A stretch of 64,000 bases of DNA from Hypericum androsaemum (lineage: Eukaryota; Streptophyta; Magnoliopsida; Malpighiales; Hypericaceae). Made by a program: the position numbers and the translations under genes. Location: assembly GCA_963995505.1 (NCBI GenBank), contig OZ023181.1, positions 22,309,366 to 22,373,365 on the forward strand. The letters are read 5' to 3'. Shown here in pieces: positions 31,954 to 42,637 of the stretch (positions within the stretch are counted from its first letter, which is position 1; every line of letters starts with the position of its first letter). Below the pieces are notes generated by a model, which saw nothing but the letters and a program-made list of their open reading frames with translations, made no database searches and was not told the DNA's origin.

Positions 31954-34900
31954 ATGACTTCGATGAAGTACGAGATTCCTCAATTGACGAGGAAAACTAA
32001 TTTTTGACACATTTAGAGCTGGATGAGACTCTACTTGATGAGAAGTCGATGCCTTCGAGTTGGGATGCTACGATGAAAGCGTCAAAGGACCGTTAGGCTG
32101 TGAGTCAGATTCAGTTGCATTTGTCAGATGATATTTTGCGGGATGTGTTGAAAGAGATGACAGATTCCTCATTGTGGGCAAAGCTTGAAAAATTGTGCAT
32201 GCCCAAGAGTTTGACCAACAAACTGTGCTTGAAGCAACGACTATTTTTTATCCGGATGCAAGAAGGTAAGTCTGTTCATGACCACCTTAATGAATTTAAG
32301 GATATAGTGGATGATCTTAGAACTCTGGATGTGAAGTATGATGATGAAGATCTGGCTTTATTATTATTGTGCTCGTTGCCTGCCTCTTATCAGCAATTCA
32401 GGGATACTCTGTTGTTCAACCATGATACTCTAAGTTGGGATAATGTTCATGATTCACTCTTGGAGAAAGAGAGAATTGATAAGCACACTTTTAGTTTCTC
32501 TGAAAATAGCCAAGGGATTGGCTTGGTTGTGAGAGGGAGGTCTGAAGAGAGGAATACTAAGTCTGGTTCAAAGAAGAAGAGTATGAGCAAATTAAGATCA
32601 AGGCACAAGGATAAGACATGTTTTAATTATCATAAGGTTGGGCATATTAAATGGTTCTGTTCGGAGTTGAAGAACAAGAAGAAGGGCAAAAAGTCCAATG
32701 CTCCGAAAGGAGAAAATTCTGATAGCGGCAGTGCTAGTGTTGCCACTACCACTTAGAAAGAAGAATCTGGTAGCGACCTTTTATCTGTGACTGATGGGAA
32801 GTCTAAAGTTGATGCTGCTCGGGTCCTTGATTCTACTTGTACGTTTTATATGTGTCCCATCCGGGATTGATTTTCAATATATGAACGTGCGGAGGGTAAT
32901 ATTCTCATGGAAAATAATTTTGTCTGCAAGGTTGTTGGTATTGGCACAGTGAAGATCAATGTGCATGATGGTGTCATTCGAACTTTGACGGATGTGAGAC
33001 ATATCCCTGATCTGAAGCAGAACTTAATTTCGTTGAGTACCCTTGATTCATTGAGGTACAGGTACACCGAAGAGAATCTATATATTTTGCAGGGTTCTAC
33101 AGTTACAGGAACTGCTACAACTGCATCTGGCTCGTTGACAGATTCTGAGAATACCTCATTGTGGCATATGCGACTTGGTCACATGAGTGAGAAAGGCATG
33201 ACCGAGCTGAATAGGAGAGAATTATTATGTGGACAGTGTATTGGGAAGCTGAAATTTTGTGAGCACTGTGTGTTTGGCAAGCAGAAGAAAGTTAGTTTTT
33301 AGAAAGGTGTGCACACTACAAAAGGAATACTTGACTATATTCATTCTGATCTTTGGGGGCCATCTCAAGTTGTATCAAAGAATAGTTTTTAAGTATATGC
33401 TGACTATCATTGATGATTATTCGAGAAAGGTGTGGGCGTTCTTCTTGAAGAGCAATGATCATGTCTTTCTCACTTTCAAGCTGTGGAAGACTATGATTGA
33501 GAAGCAGACTGGGAGAGATGTCAAGCATCTCCGCACAGACAATGGATTGGAGTTTTGCTCTAGTTGGTTTGATGAGTTCTGCAAGAACGAGGGTATTATC
33601 AGGCATAAGACAATCCCAGGTACACCTCAACAGAATGGAGTCGCTGAAAGAATGAACAGAACTTTGTTGGAGAAAGTTCGTTGTATGCTGTCAAATGCTG
33701 GTTTGCCTAAGTCATTTTTGGCTGAAGCTACTTCCACTGCATTCACCTTGTCAATCGTTCACCTCATGCATCACTTGATGGCAAGGTGCCTACATAATTG
33801 TGATCTGGAAATCCTCATAATTATGCTGATTTGAAGATATTTGGGTGTCCTGCATATGCTCATGTGAATAATGGCAAGTTAGAGCCAAGATCTGTGAAAT
33901 GTATCTTCCTTGGCTATGCTTCTGGAGTGAAGAGATACAAATTGAGTAGAAATGTTATTTTTAAAGAGACAAACATGCTGAGTAAGAGGGAGGATATTTC
34001 TTCACCTGGTATTTCCAGTGCTCCAAGTGTGGACTTACAAAGTCAAAAGTGCACGTGGAGTTTGATGCAGATCCAAAAGCGAGTTCCTTCCGTGATGTTG
34101 ATTGCCATGATCCTACTCATGGTGGGTTGTCTAATGAAGCTGAGAATGTTGGCACAGTTGAGAGGGAGCCAACGTATTCTATTGTTAGAGACATGCCCAG
34201 AAGAATTATCAGACTTCCACAGAAGTTGGGTGAGGATGATATTATTACTTTTGCTTTGAATATGGCAGAAGAAGTTGATAGCTATGAAAAACTATCTAGT
34301 TACTCATATGCTGTGAAGTCGAAAAACTCTGCTAGATGGTTGGTTGCTATGGAGGAAGAGATGAAATCTCTTCACAAGAACAAGACTTAGAAAATTACTA
34401 AGCTGCATAAGGATAAGAAGGTTGTCAGCTGCAAGTGGGTATTCAAGAAGAAGGATGGTATACCTGGAGTTGAAGAGCCTAGATACAAGGCTAGGCTAGT
34501 GGCTAGAGGATATAGTCAGATTCCTAGTGTGGACTTTAATGAGGTATTTTCACCAGTTGTGAAGCATATCTCGATTCGTTCTCTTCTTGGTATTATTGCT
34601 ATGAGCTTGAACAGCTTGATGTGAAGACATCTTTCTTGAATGGAGAGCTTGAGGAACGGATTTATATGGCACAGCCTGAGGATTTTTATGTTGAAGGCAA
34701 AGAAGACCATGTGTGCTTGTTGAAGAAGTCTCTGTATGGCCTTAAGCAGCCTCTGAGGCAGTGGTATAAAAAGTTTGATTCCTTTATGATTTTTCATAGT
34801 TATAAGAGGAGCAAGTATGATAGTTGTGTTTACCTAAAAAGGTTACGCGATGGTTCCCAAGTGTATTTGCTCTTGTATGTGGATGACATGTTAATTGCTG

Positions 34901-35835
34901 CCAATGACAAATGAGAGGTGAGAAAGCTCAAAGCTCTGTTGAGTAGCGAGTTTGAGATGAAAGATTTGGGTCCTGCTAAGAAGATTCTTGGCATGGAGAT
35001 TGCCAGAAATAGAGGAGCAAGGAAATTATTTCTGAGTCAGGAGAGTTACATTGAAAAGATATTTGACAGGTTTGATGTGACTGGTAATCCTGTGAGTACT
35101 CCTCTTGGTACACATTTTCGACTTTCGTCCGCTTTATCTCCACAGTCAGCTACTGAGGTCGATTACATGTCTGGTGTTTCATACTCTAGTGTTGTTGGTT
35201 CTCTGATGTATGCTATAGTTTGCACACGCTCAGATTTGGCCTATGCTATGAGTGTTGTTAGCAGGTTTATGGCAAATCCTGGAGAAGGTCATTAGAGAGC
35301 AGTGGAGTGGATTATGAGGTACTTGAAGGGTACCAAGGGCGTGTGTCTACAGTTTGGAAGCACCAATGATGGAGTTGTTGGTTTCGTTAATTCAGATTAT
35401 GCTGGAGACCTTGATAAGTTCAGGTCCTTGTCTGGATATGTCTTCACTCTTGGAGGATGTGCTATCAGTTGGAGAGCTTGTCTATAGGTCACAGTTGTAT
35501 TGTCAACCACTGAGGCGGAGTATATGGCTATTATTGAAGGTGTGAAGGAGGCTATCTGGTTGAAAGGTTTTTTTAGTGAAATCTGTGAGAAGTTGCAGGT
35601 CAGTACAGTGTACTGTGATAGTCAAAGTGCTATCCATCTCACGAGGGATGCTATGTATCATGAGAGGACGAAGCACATTGATGTGAGGCACCACTTCATT
35701 CGGGAACATGTTACTCAAGGTGACATTATTGTGATCAAGGTAGGTACCCAGGACAATCCTATAGACATGTTGACGAAGCCGATTTCTGGTACTAAGTTCG
35801 AGCATTGCTTGGACTTGGTAAGTGTTCGTGCTTGA
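31954..35835 (+). pseudogene. gag-pol of copia copy 2, many stops and frameshifts
   Basis: Gag starts with MTSMKYEIPQL and is soon broken by stops (about 32000-32095), then reads well from 32100, ending in a knuckle CFNYHKVGHIKWFC in which the second cysteine has become tyrosine. The protease motif reads LDSTCTFYMCP, where DSG would be expected. Integrase segments HSDLWGPS and RTDNGLEF, and reverse transcriptase with LYVDD near 34890 are visible, and RNase H reaches 35835. At least seven stops or frame changes occur, for example near 32757, 32870, 33303, 33800, 34390, 34914 and 35487. It cannot encode a working polyprotein. Confidence 0.93.
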
Positions 35836-35917
35836 TGATGATTGCCCTTAGGGGCTGATAGTGAAGGTGGAGCAGCGTTGATGTTGGAGTCATAGAATTT
35901 GGTCCAAGGTGGAGATT

Positions 35918-36647
35918 TGTTAAGATTTGTCCCAAATTTCTAATTAGAGTAGAGCTCTATTCCTATTTAGAATAAAGTAATAGTCTCCTATATATACATG
36001 ATTTTAAAACCCGGCCCGGAGCTACGACCTGAAATTTCTACCATTTTCCAGGTCGGTCGGTCAGACTGGTCGGATCGGACCATCGGTTGGACCAAAAATA
36101 TTTTTATTTTTTTATATTTTAAATAATATATATATATATATGTTAAAATAGACTTATTTTCCAGACAAAAAAAAGTAGACTTAATTTTTTATCTCTCCAC
36201 TCTATAAATCTACTTATTTATTTATTTATTACTCTATAAACTTGTCAGATCAACTTTTTTTCCTCGAAAACCATAAAAAAGCCAATTTCGCCCATTTTTG
36301 TATGAATTGGGTTCGACCGGTCAGGGTGGACCTCAAAATTGGCCGGTCCGACCAGATTTGGTCTAGTTAGTATAAACTCTGGTCAAAAGCCTAAAAATGA
36401 CACGATCTTATGCCCGATTCATGATCTAACCGGTCGAACTACCAGTCGAACTGTATTTTTTAAAACCATGTATATATATCGACCTATGCCTAGGTCTTTT
36501 GTTAGAGTAGTCGAGAGGAATCCTTGTAACCTGTTTGACTTGCATAGTAGATGACTCTCCTTTACCCGTAGTTTTCTCCCCGTCTTGGGGTTTTCACGTA
36601 ATTCTCGTGTCTCGCATTTTTACTCATTTCGATCTAATTTCTCAATA
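35918..36647 (+). repeat. 3' LTR of copia copy 2, interrupted by an insertion
   Basis: Starts TGTTAAGATTTGTCCC after the polypurine tract and ends ATTTCTCAATA. Positions 35997-36470 are an insertion; without it the LTR is about 250 bp and aligns along its length with 30983-31231. Confidence 0.92.
35997..36470. mobile_element. small inverted-repeat element inside copia copy 2 LTR
   Basis: 474 bp with ends CATGATTTTAAAA and TTTTAAAACCATG, a 13-bp inverted repeat with one mismatch. It is flanked by TATATATA on both sides (35989-35996, 36471-36478). The undisturbed LTR has this stretch once, which supports an 8-bp duplication, though the AT repeat makes the exact length uncertain. The interior is rich in GGTCGG/CCGACC motifs. 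No transposase; probably a hAT-type MITE. Confidence 0.82.
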
Positions 36648-36847
36648 AGATAAATTTTTTGTTGTTGTCATCTCAAGTTTGTCTCAACTCAACTCTTACG
36701 GTTAGAGTCCCTATCTATTTATAGGCAAACTCTAATACAGCTATATAATCCATCCAAGTCGCACAGGAGTAAAACATAACCCAACTAGAAATCTAACATA
36801 TAATCCAACTAGAATACAATTCCTTGATTTTGAGTCATTCTTCAACA
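36648..36847 (-). repeat. 3' LTR of old copia element, right piece
   Basis: Starts on the minus strand with TGTTGAAGAATGACTC right after the polypurine tract. It breaks off at 36648, where the younger element begins, and continues at 30982-30853 on the other side. Confidence 0.78.
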
Positions 36848-37739
36848 ATCTCTACCTTGGTGAGAAATCAACTCTTAGAAGAATCATGAATCTCTATCCG
36901 AACTTCAACAATCTACACATTGACTAGAAATCACCCCTTAGAAGAACCTTGAAGTTCCACCCTAAATCAGACGACTCCACCTTGAACCTTAGATACTTTA
37001 TCATCCTCTCCCCATCGTCTAAACTCCTTGGAGACATCTCCCAAACTCGAACATCCCCGAGCTTGGCCGATGTATCACCTCCAATCTCTATGGGCCCACA
37101 ACATGTAAGTTCTCATACAGAATAAACATGTGACAAATAGACATCTCTATACTTTTGCGGCCAAAATCTATACTTTGCAACCTCAAACTGCTTTATCGTA
37201 GTACCTTGTTCCCTTTGTCCCAAACCGATGCTAAAAGCCACAACATACACTGTACAGTCTTTTGTTCCACGTAGCAGAATCTTTGACATGCTGTGAACTC
37301 CACAATTCGCCCTCAAGTGAGATTGAACTCGATTCGTCCGTGATGTTACCAACTGTTTTGCATTCCTAATGACAAACATATCCAACACAATTGTATTACA
37401 GCTGCCTTTGAACAACTGTAGCACCTTACTAACCTTGTCTCCATGAATTCTTATCACATGAACCCTCCTGACTGCACTCAACCCAAGACATTGCTCTCTT
37501 ATACGATCTAACCTCATAGTCTCATACAGCTTGAGCGTTTGTTAACTCTTTCACACCCAATTGATGTGACTCCACCTACAATAGTATTTCTCACCAACTT
37601 GTAAATGTTCTCTTTCACCATTCATCCCTACTATAGCATTGTTTTTCTCCTTCATCAGCCCACCTTTATGACTATACCCGTTATAATCCAAGGTTTCTAA
37701 CAAAAATAAATTATCAATATGCTTTTGACTTGATGAGAC

Positions 37740-38063
37740 AGAAAGCTAGTCACCATCCGAAGCGTCTGAATATGTGGCTATGCTTATGGATGCCGATCCC
37801 TTTTCCTGGTTGTCTTGATTTCCAATTCGCCCTAGATAGTCCCCTTTCATGTGCTCTTTTTCTCCGCACTTGAAACTACTTCCATTGAACTTCTTTGACT
37901 CCGAATTGGATCATCTTCCATCTTTTCCTTCTCTTCGATCCTCCGTCTTCGTGTTGACCATTTCTTGCTGAACCAACAGATCATTGACACACCTTTGCCA
38001 TAATCCAAAATTTGTCATTTCGTCGAACTTCACATGGTCAAACTTTGCGCCAAAATCAAACAT
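37740..38063 (-). pseudogene. gag remnant of old copia element
   Basis: From an ATG at 38063 the minus strand reads a copia Gag-like N terminus (MFDFGAKFDHVKF, LWQRCVNDLLVQQEMV) and then a damaged zinc knuckle, FKCGEKEHMKGDY, in which the first and last metal-binding cysteines are missing. It then decays into non-coding sequence. Confidence 0.7.
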
Positions 38064-38090
38064 CTTTTCCTAAAAGCTGTAATACCAATT

Positions 38091-38405
38091 TGTGAGGAAA
38101 TCAATATCTAAAAGGTACTGAATTACCTATGTTCGAACGCAATAAAATAATAACGTAAAATAGACACAAGAAAATTATGTAGTTCGACAAATCGCCTACG
38201 TCCACGAGAGAGATATATCTTTTATTGATATCGTGTCAAGCTCGCCTCAACTCTTAAGATTAGAGCCCATAGGCCATATCTATTTATAGGCAAACACTAA
38301 TACAAATATGGAGTTCATGCAAGTCACCGAGGAGTCTAAAATATAATCAAACTAGAAATCTAACATAGAATCCAACTAAGGTACAAATTTCTTGATTTTG
38401 GTTAT
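38091..38405 (-). repeat. 5' LTR of old copia element
   Basis: About 315 bp, matching 36648-36847 plus 30853-30982 over its length. A TATA-like CTATAAATAG (minus strand, near 38280) is present. Its outer end after CTTGATTTTG no longer matches the other copy, so the right boundary is approximate. Confidence 0.75.
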
Positions 38406-39150
38406 TAGGTGTATAAGTTTTAAATTATAAATCGCAAATGTACTAATGTGAGTTGATCAAGTGGTAAAATATATATTCATAAGAAAGTATTTAGTCCAAA
38501 TTTATGAATGCAAAAAAAACTATATTACTCAAAAAAGAAAGATTACACCAAGCATGCGAAAAAAAACTATTAAGGGTTATTCCTAAAATACATAAAAAAC
38601 TCGTTAAGTCTTGTGAAGTGACAAAATTATCCCCATAGATCAAATTAAAGCTACAAATTAACTAGAATTGACCAGATAAAAAGAAGCTCGTGTCTCTCCT
38701 ATGTTCGACCCACACTCAAGCTTGTGTCTAGATGTGGCCATCACCGGGAAGATCGGCTTCGAAGAGGGAGCTCCATTGTCTAGAGTAGAGGGTGCACCAC
38801 TAAAATATTGATGTAGATGTTTCGACTTCGAATGTTAAATAATTATTGAAATAAATTTATAATATTTAAAATATTATATTTGATTTGAATTTGAATTATT
38901 CGACGAATATCCAAATATCAGGTGGTTTCAATGGGATCCACTACCCTCGCCCCATCGGGCGGTCGAGTCGTTTCGTTTCCATACTTCCTAATGAATCAAA
39001 TACTTATGCCGCAGAAAGCCAATAAAGATGGAAGTATGGTCATAATACTCCATTATTGCAAATTCAAAACTGATTCATTAATTTAACATATTGAAACGGA
39101 TGAATATAAATGGCCTCCCTTCCTCTCTTCTCTGTTGTGGTAATAAATGT
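38406..39150. other. intergenic, no gene seen
   Basis: AT-rich flank of the old copia element with no recognisable frame or repeat terminus. Confidence 0.5.
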
Positions 39151-39343
39151 GGGGCAAATTACCCTCAGGTCTCTGCATTATAGTTTTATCACTCGCAGGT
39201 CCCTGTGTTTCGGAAATAGTGTATGAAGTCCCTGCTTTTTAGAGAAATGTTGGTCTCGGGTCACTGGCTGACGTCAGCACTTTTTTTCCTTTTTTTGTCA
39301 TTTCATGTGAAATAACCATTATACCCTTGAATAAAAAAATTAT
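39151..39343. repeat. lone MULE-like terminus related to the 57-58 kb element
   Basis: Starts GGGGCAAATTACC and runs through GGTCACTGGCTGACGTCAGC, TTTTTTTGTCATTTCA and TTATACCCTT, the same order of blocks as the termini of the element at 57385-58453. No matching opposite end was found, so it may be a truncated copy. The next about 300 bp (39400-39660) are GC-rich and could be captured sequence, but I recognise no protein there. Confidence 0.6.
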
Positions 39344-41587
39344 CTTCAACCTTAAGAACACAAACCCATAAATTCAATCAATAATCAACCAAAAAGAACC
39401 CTAATCTGTCGAATCCATCGAATCTGTCAAATCTGTCGAATGACTTCCGCCTTGGGCTCTAAGACCGAGCCGACATCGGGCTGCCGCTACCCGACTTGAT
39501 GATGTAGGCGTGGAGCTGGACGCCGCCGCTAAGCGACCTCGACCCAGAATCTCTTCTTCTTCTACCGAGCTCTGGCAATGACGCATCTTTCTTCTTCTCC
39601 GATGGCTGCTATGAAGTAGCCCAGATCCCCAATCCTCAGACGCCGGAAAGAACTTCTTCCCTATTATTCAACGATGTCGACGACGCAAAGCTTGAATGAT
39701 CCTTGACTTGGCTCCTGACTTGAGGCACAACTTGGAAAATTTGAAAGTGAAGAATGAGTTTCTGGGTTGTTAAAATGGGTTTTTGGGTTGTTAAAATGGG
39801 TTTCTGGGTTAGTGTTTTTAGGTTTTTTGGTTGATTAAATTGCTGGTGAACAAATCGATTAAAGAGCAGGAACAATTTTTTGCTTTTTTTTATGATTAGG
39901 GATGAATTTCTGGGTTTAGATATTCTTGACTTGAGGTTGAAGATGATGTATTTTTTATATTTTTTGTAGATATTTTTAGTAGATATTTTTTTTGAAAGGT
40001 AAATATTACACCTAATTACAATGTCAATGATTAAACCATTGACCTCCTTGAAGTTAAGCAATGCCAATGCCGCTAGGCCAAATGCCTGTTGACATTTGAG
40101 TAGATCTTAATTTCATGTAACCTATATATAAGAGTTTCAATATCTACATATTGTTCGATCGACTTATTTAGGTTTGATATAGTATGATTGCTAGACAAAA
40201 TTTCCAAATAAATTTTAATATCTATACATAATAGATATGTCAACGAATGGAGCCTCAGCTGGCTAAAAAAAGTATGCATCGACTTAGTTCGGTTAGTCTT
40301 ACCAGCTAAAAGTTGAAGGTCAAATCCATTTGATACACGATGCACAAATAAAATATATATACGAGTTTATAAATTACACCCAAAAAATAAAAAATATATT
40401 TTGATTGTAGAAGCCACCACCTCAATGGTACTTCATAGTAAATCTACAGCGAAATTTAGAATGGATTCTAACAACAGTAAATCTATTGTTGTGGCGATAT
40501 TCGTATATTTTTACCTTATCTTTGACGAAGCTTAGAATAGATTCTAATTTCATGGTCTCTTGGAGACCCTATGGGAGATAGCGCTCTCCATTTTATGACA
40601 AATTTTTATATAGTATCTTAGACAATATCTTCTTAGTGTAATTAACCCTTTTAGGAATATTTAGATAAATACAAAACTTATAAAAAAAAAGCCACCACCT
40701 CAAACAACTACACACTGACCTTAAGAAAGACAAAACAGTAGGTAATATATGAAAAATCACGAACGAAAGATATGTGATATCTAACAATAAACCAAATAAC
40801 ACTTTCCGGGAAAAAAACTGTAACCTACATATTTTTTTGAAATACAATGATCAATAAAACCAGCCACCTTTTTCTTTGTTTTAGTTACGCAGCAACAACA
40901 TAACAATTTTTTTAAACAAAATCATATTTGAATATCTATTAAACTGATTTGCTAATTTGCTTCTACATCAACGAAATTACGAAAATGACCCAAAAAAACA
41001 AAACCAACATTGTCGACGAGGGAGTTAATTATATATCAATCTTATTAATTAAAATACAATTAATCATCATAGCCAGGACCACGAGTCATAAACATAGAGC
41101 ACAGAATCCATATCCCCACCACCTCATCTTCGTCATCATCTATCTATACCCCAAAAACCCTTTGAAGAAACTTGGACTTGGCCTCACCAGAAACAGCCTC
41201 CACTTCTCTTTCTCCTTCTCTCCCTCCTTCCCTCTCTCTCTCCTCAAGAAGTGCAACCTTCTTCACTGTTCTGATATTCTCCACTCTCCCACACTATTTG
41301 ACCTAAAGCAAGCAACTTTATGACTTCTAAACCCCAAATTTATTTTCCCCTTTACTTCTCTCCCACTCACTTTCCTCCCTCCTCCTCTCTCCCCTTCTGT
41401 TGCTGATCTCAAGGCATATCCCAGCTGTTGCAACCAAAAAAAAAATCTTCACTTTTTCTTTCCAGTCCTTCTGATGGAAACCTAATCTCACAGTACACAT
41501 TCCACTGTTTCTTTCCCTAAAAACCCACTTCAAAGCTCCAAACTTTACCCAAAGAAACACTTCAAGACTCCATTTTTATCACTAAAG
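39344..41587. other. intergenic region before the GT14 gene
   Basis: Apart from the repeats listed, AT-rich with no gene visible. From about 41190 the pyrimidine-rich sequence looks like the leader of the downstream gene. Confidence 0.45.
39753..39815. repeat. three 21-bp tandem units
   Basis: AATGGGTTTCTGGGTTGTTAA repeated three times with one or two changes per unit. Confidence 0.85.
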
Positions 41588-42637
41588 ATGGTGTTTTTCT
41601 CCACCCCAATAATTTACCCATTTGCCCTCCTCCTCTCCTTCTCTCTCCTCTACCTCATCTCCCCCCAGCTCCTCCTCATAGACCCAAATCCCACCCCTCG
41701 CTACCTCTCCCTCCACCAGCCTCTCCCCGACGGTACCCTCTTCCGGAAGGCCATCCGTCTCGCCCGCCGCCCGCCGTGCGCCGTGAAATCGGAGCCCGAA
41801 AACCCGAAGATCGCATTCCTCTTCCTCACCAACTCCGATCTCTCCTTCGCCCCTCTGTGGGACAAGTTCTTCCGGGGAGCTAGCAAGGACCTCTACAACG
41901 TCTACGTCCACGCCGACCCCACATGCAAGGTCGAAATCCCGGCCTCCGGACCGTTCCGGACCCAGTTCATCCCGTCGAAGCGGACCCGCCGCGGGTCCCC
42001 CTCCCTCATCTCCGCCGAGCGCCGCCTCCTCGCGCGGGCCATCCTCGACGACCCGAAAAACCGCTACTTCGCTCTCCTGTCCCAGAGCTGCGTCCCTCTC
42101 CACTCTTTCAGCTACATCTACAGCTCCCTCCTCGGCCAAAAGCGCGACCGGAAGCCTCTCAGGTCCTTCATCGAGGTCATCTCCGAGGACCCGAACCTCC
42201 CGGATCGATACGCCTCCCGCGGGGAGGGCGTGATGCTCCCGGAAGTCCCATTTGAGAGGTTTCGAGTCGGTTCGCAGTTCTTCGTCCTCGAAAAGAGACA
42301 TGCAGTTGCGGTTCTTAGGGATCGGCGGCTGTGGGGGAAGTTTAGGCTTCCCTGTAACAATGTCGACACTTGTTACCCGGAGGAGCACTACTTCCCGACG
42401 CTGCTGTCCATGGCGGACCCGAAAGGGCTATCCGGGTTTACCCTCACCAATGTGAACTGGACGGGCAGCGTCGATGGCCACCCGTACCTCTACCAGCCTG
42501 AGGAAGTGTCAGCTGAGCTTGTTCATCGGTTGAGGAGGTCTAATTCCACGTATTCCTACTTGTTCGCGAGGAAGTTCGCTCCGGATTGCTTAAGGCCGTT
42601 GATGGTGATCGCTGACGCCGTCATCTTCCGGGACTGA
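41588..42637 (+). CDS. GT14-family glycosyltransferase (BC10/DUF266-like)
   Basis: Single-exon 349-aa type II membrane protein. Residues 7-30 (YPFALLLSFSLLYLIS) form the signal anchor, so the catalytic domain should face the Golgi lumen. Family blocks in order: KIAFLFLTNSDLSFAPLWDKF (cut here at 20 or so residues), LYNVYVHADP, SLISAERRLLARAILDDP, YFALLSQSCVPLHSF, RVGSQFFVLEKRHA, and the block with NNVDTCYPEEHYFPT. These match plant core-2/I-branching enzyme relatives such as rice BC10. Donor and acceptor are not established for most members; roles in arabinogalactan-protein glycosylation are proposed for the family. The coding sequence has high GC at third positions and 5' GC bias. A GT soon after the stop (CATACAGGTAAG, 42665) suggests a 3' UTR intron. 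Confidence 0.92.
   Translation: MVFFSTPIIYPFALLLSFSLLYLISPQLLLIDPNPTPRYLSLHQPLPDGTLFRKAIRLARRPPCAVKSEPENPKIAFLFLTNSDLSFAPLWDKFFRGASKDLYNVYVHADPTCKVEIPASGPFRTQFIPSKRTRRGSPSLISAERRLLARAILDDPKNRYFALLSQSCVPLHSFSYIYSSLLGQKRDRKPLRSFIEVISEDPNLPDRYASRGEGVMLPEVPFERFRVGSQFFVLEKRHAVAVLRDRRLWGKFRLPCNNVDTCYPEEHYFPTLLSMADPKGLSGFTLTNVNWTGSVDGHPYLYQPEEVSAELVHRLRRSNSTYSYLFARKFAPDCLRPLMVIADAVIFRD

Larger units (their letters stand above)
30983..36647 (+). mobile_element. Ty1/copia retrotransposon, copy 2 (nested, plus strand)
   Basis: Complete in outline: 5' LTR 30983-31231, initiator-Met primer site TGGTATCAGAGCC at 31234, leader, degraded gag-pol, polypurine tract (AAGGTGGAGAT) at about 35906-35916, 3' LTR from 35918 to 36647 including a 474-bp insertion. 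It lies inside the 3' LTR of an older copia element of opposite orientation. Comparing the LTRs by eye gives about 20 differences in 249 bp, so it is not young. Flanking pentamers AAATA and AGATA match at four of five positions and may be a mutated target duplication. Confidence 0.93.
30853..38405 (-). mobile_element. old, internally deleted Ty1/copia element (outer member of nest)
   Basis: Minus-strand element recognised from two diverged LTR copies. The right, 5' LTR is 38091-38405. The left, 3' LTR is split into 36648-36847 and 30853-30982 by a younger element. Both copies share AACTAGAAATCTAACATA, CTATTTATAGGCAAAC, CTCAACTCTTA and GAAATCAATATC in the same order. Next to the 5' LTR a primer-site remnant reads TTGGTATTACAGC (an initiator-Met type site with changes), followed by a gag remnant starting at 38063. 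A polypurine tract AAGGTAGAGAT abuts the 3' LTR at 36848. Only about 1.2 kb of internal sequence remains, so nearly all of pol is gone. Confidence 0.82.

Noticed and set aside
37113..37517. 134-codon minus-strand frame inside the old copia element
   Set aside because: No copia domain or other known motif recognised; kept only as internal decayed sequence of the element.
39636..40345. 143- and 90-codon minus-strand frames
   Set aside because: Lys/Ile/Asn-rich translations of AT-rich repeat DNA; no recognisable content.
41582..42388. 268-codon open frame on the minus strand
   Set aside because: It is antisense to the GT14 gene, caused by its high third-position GC; no recognisable domain.
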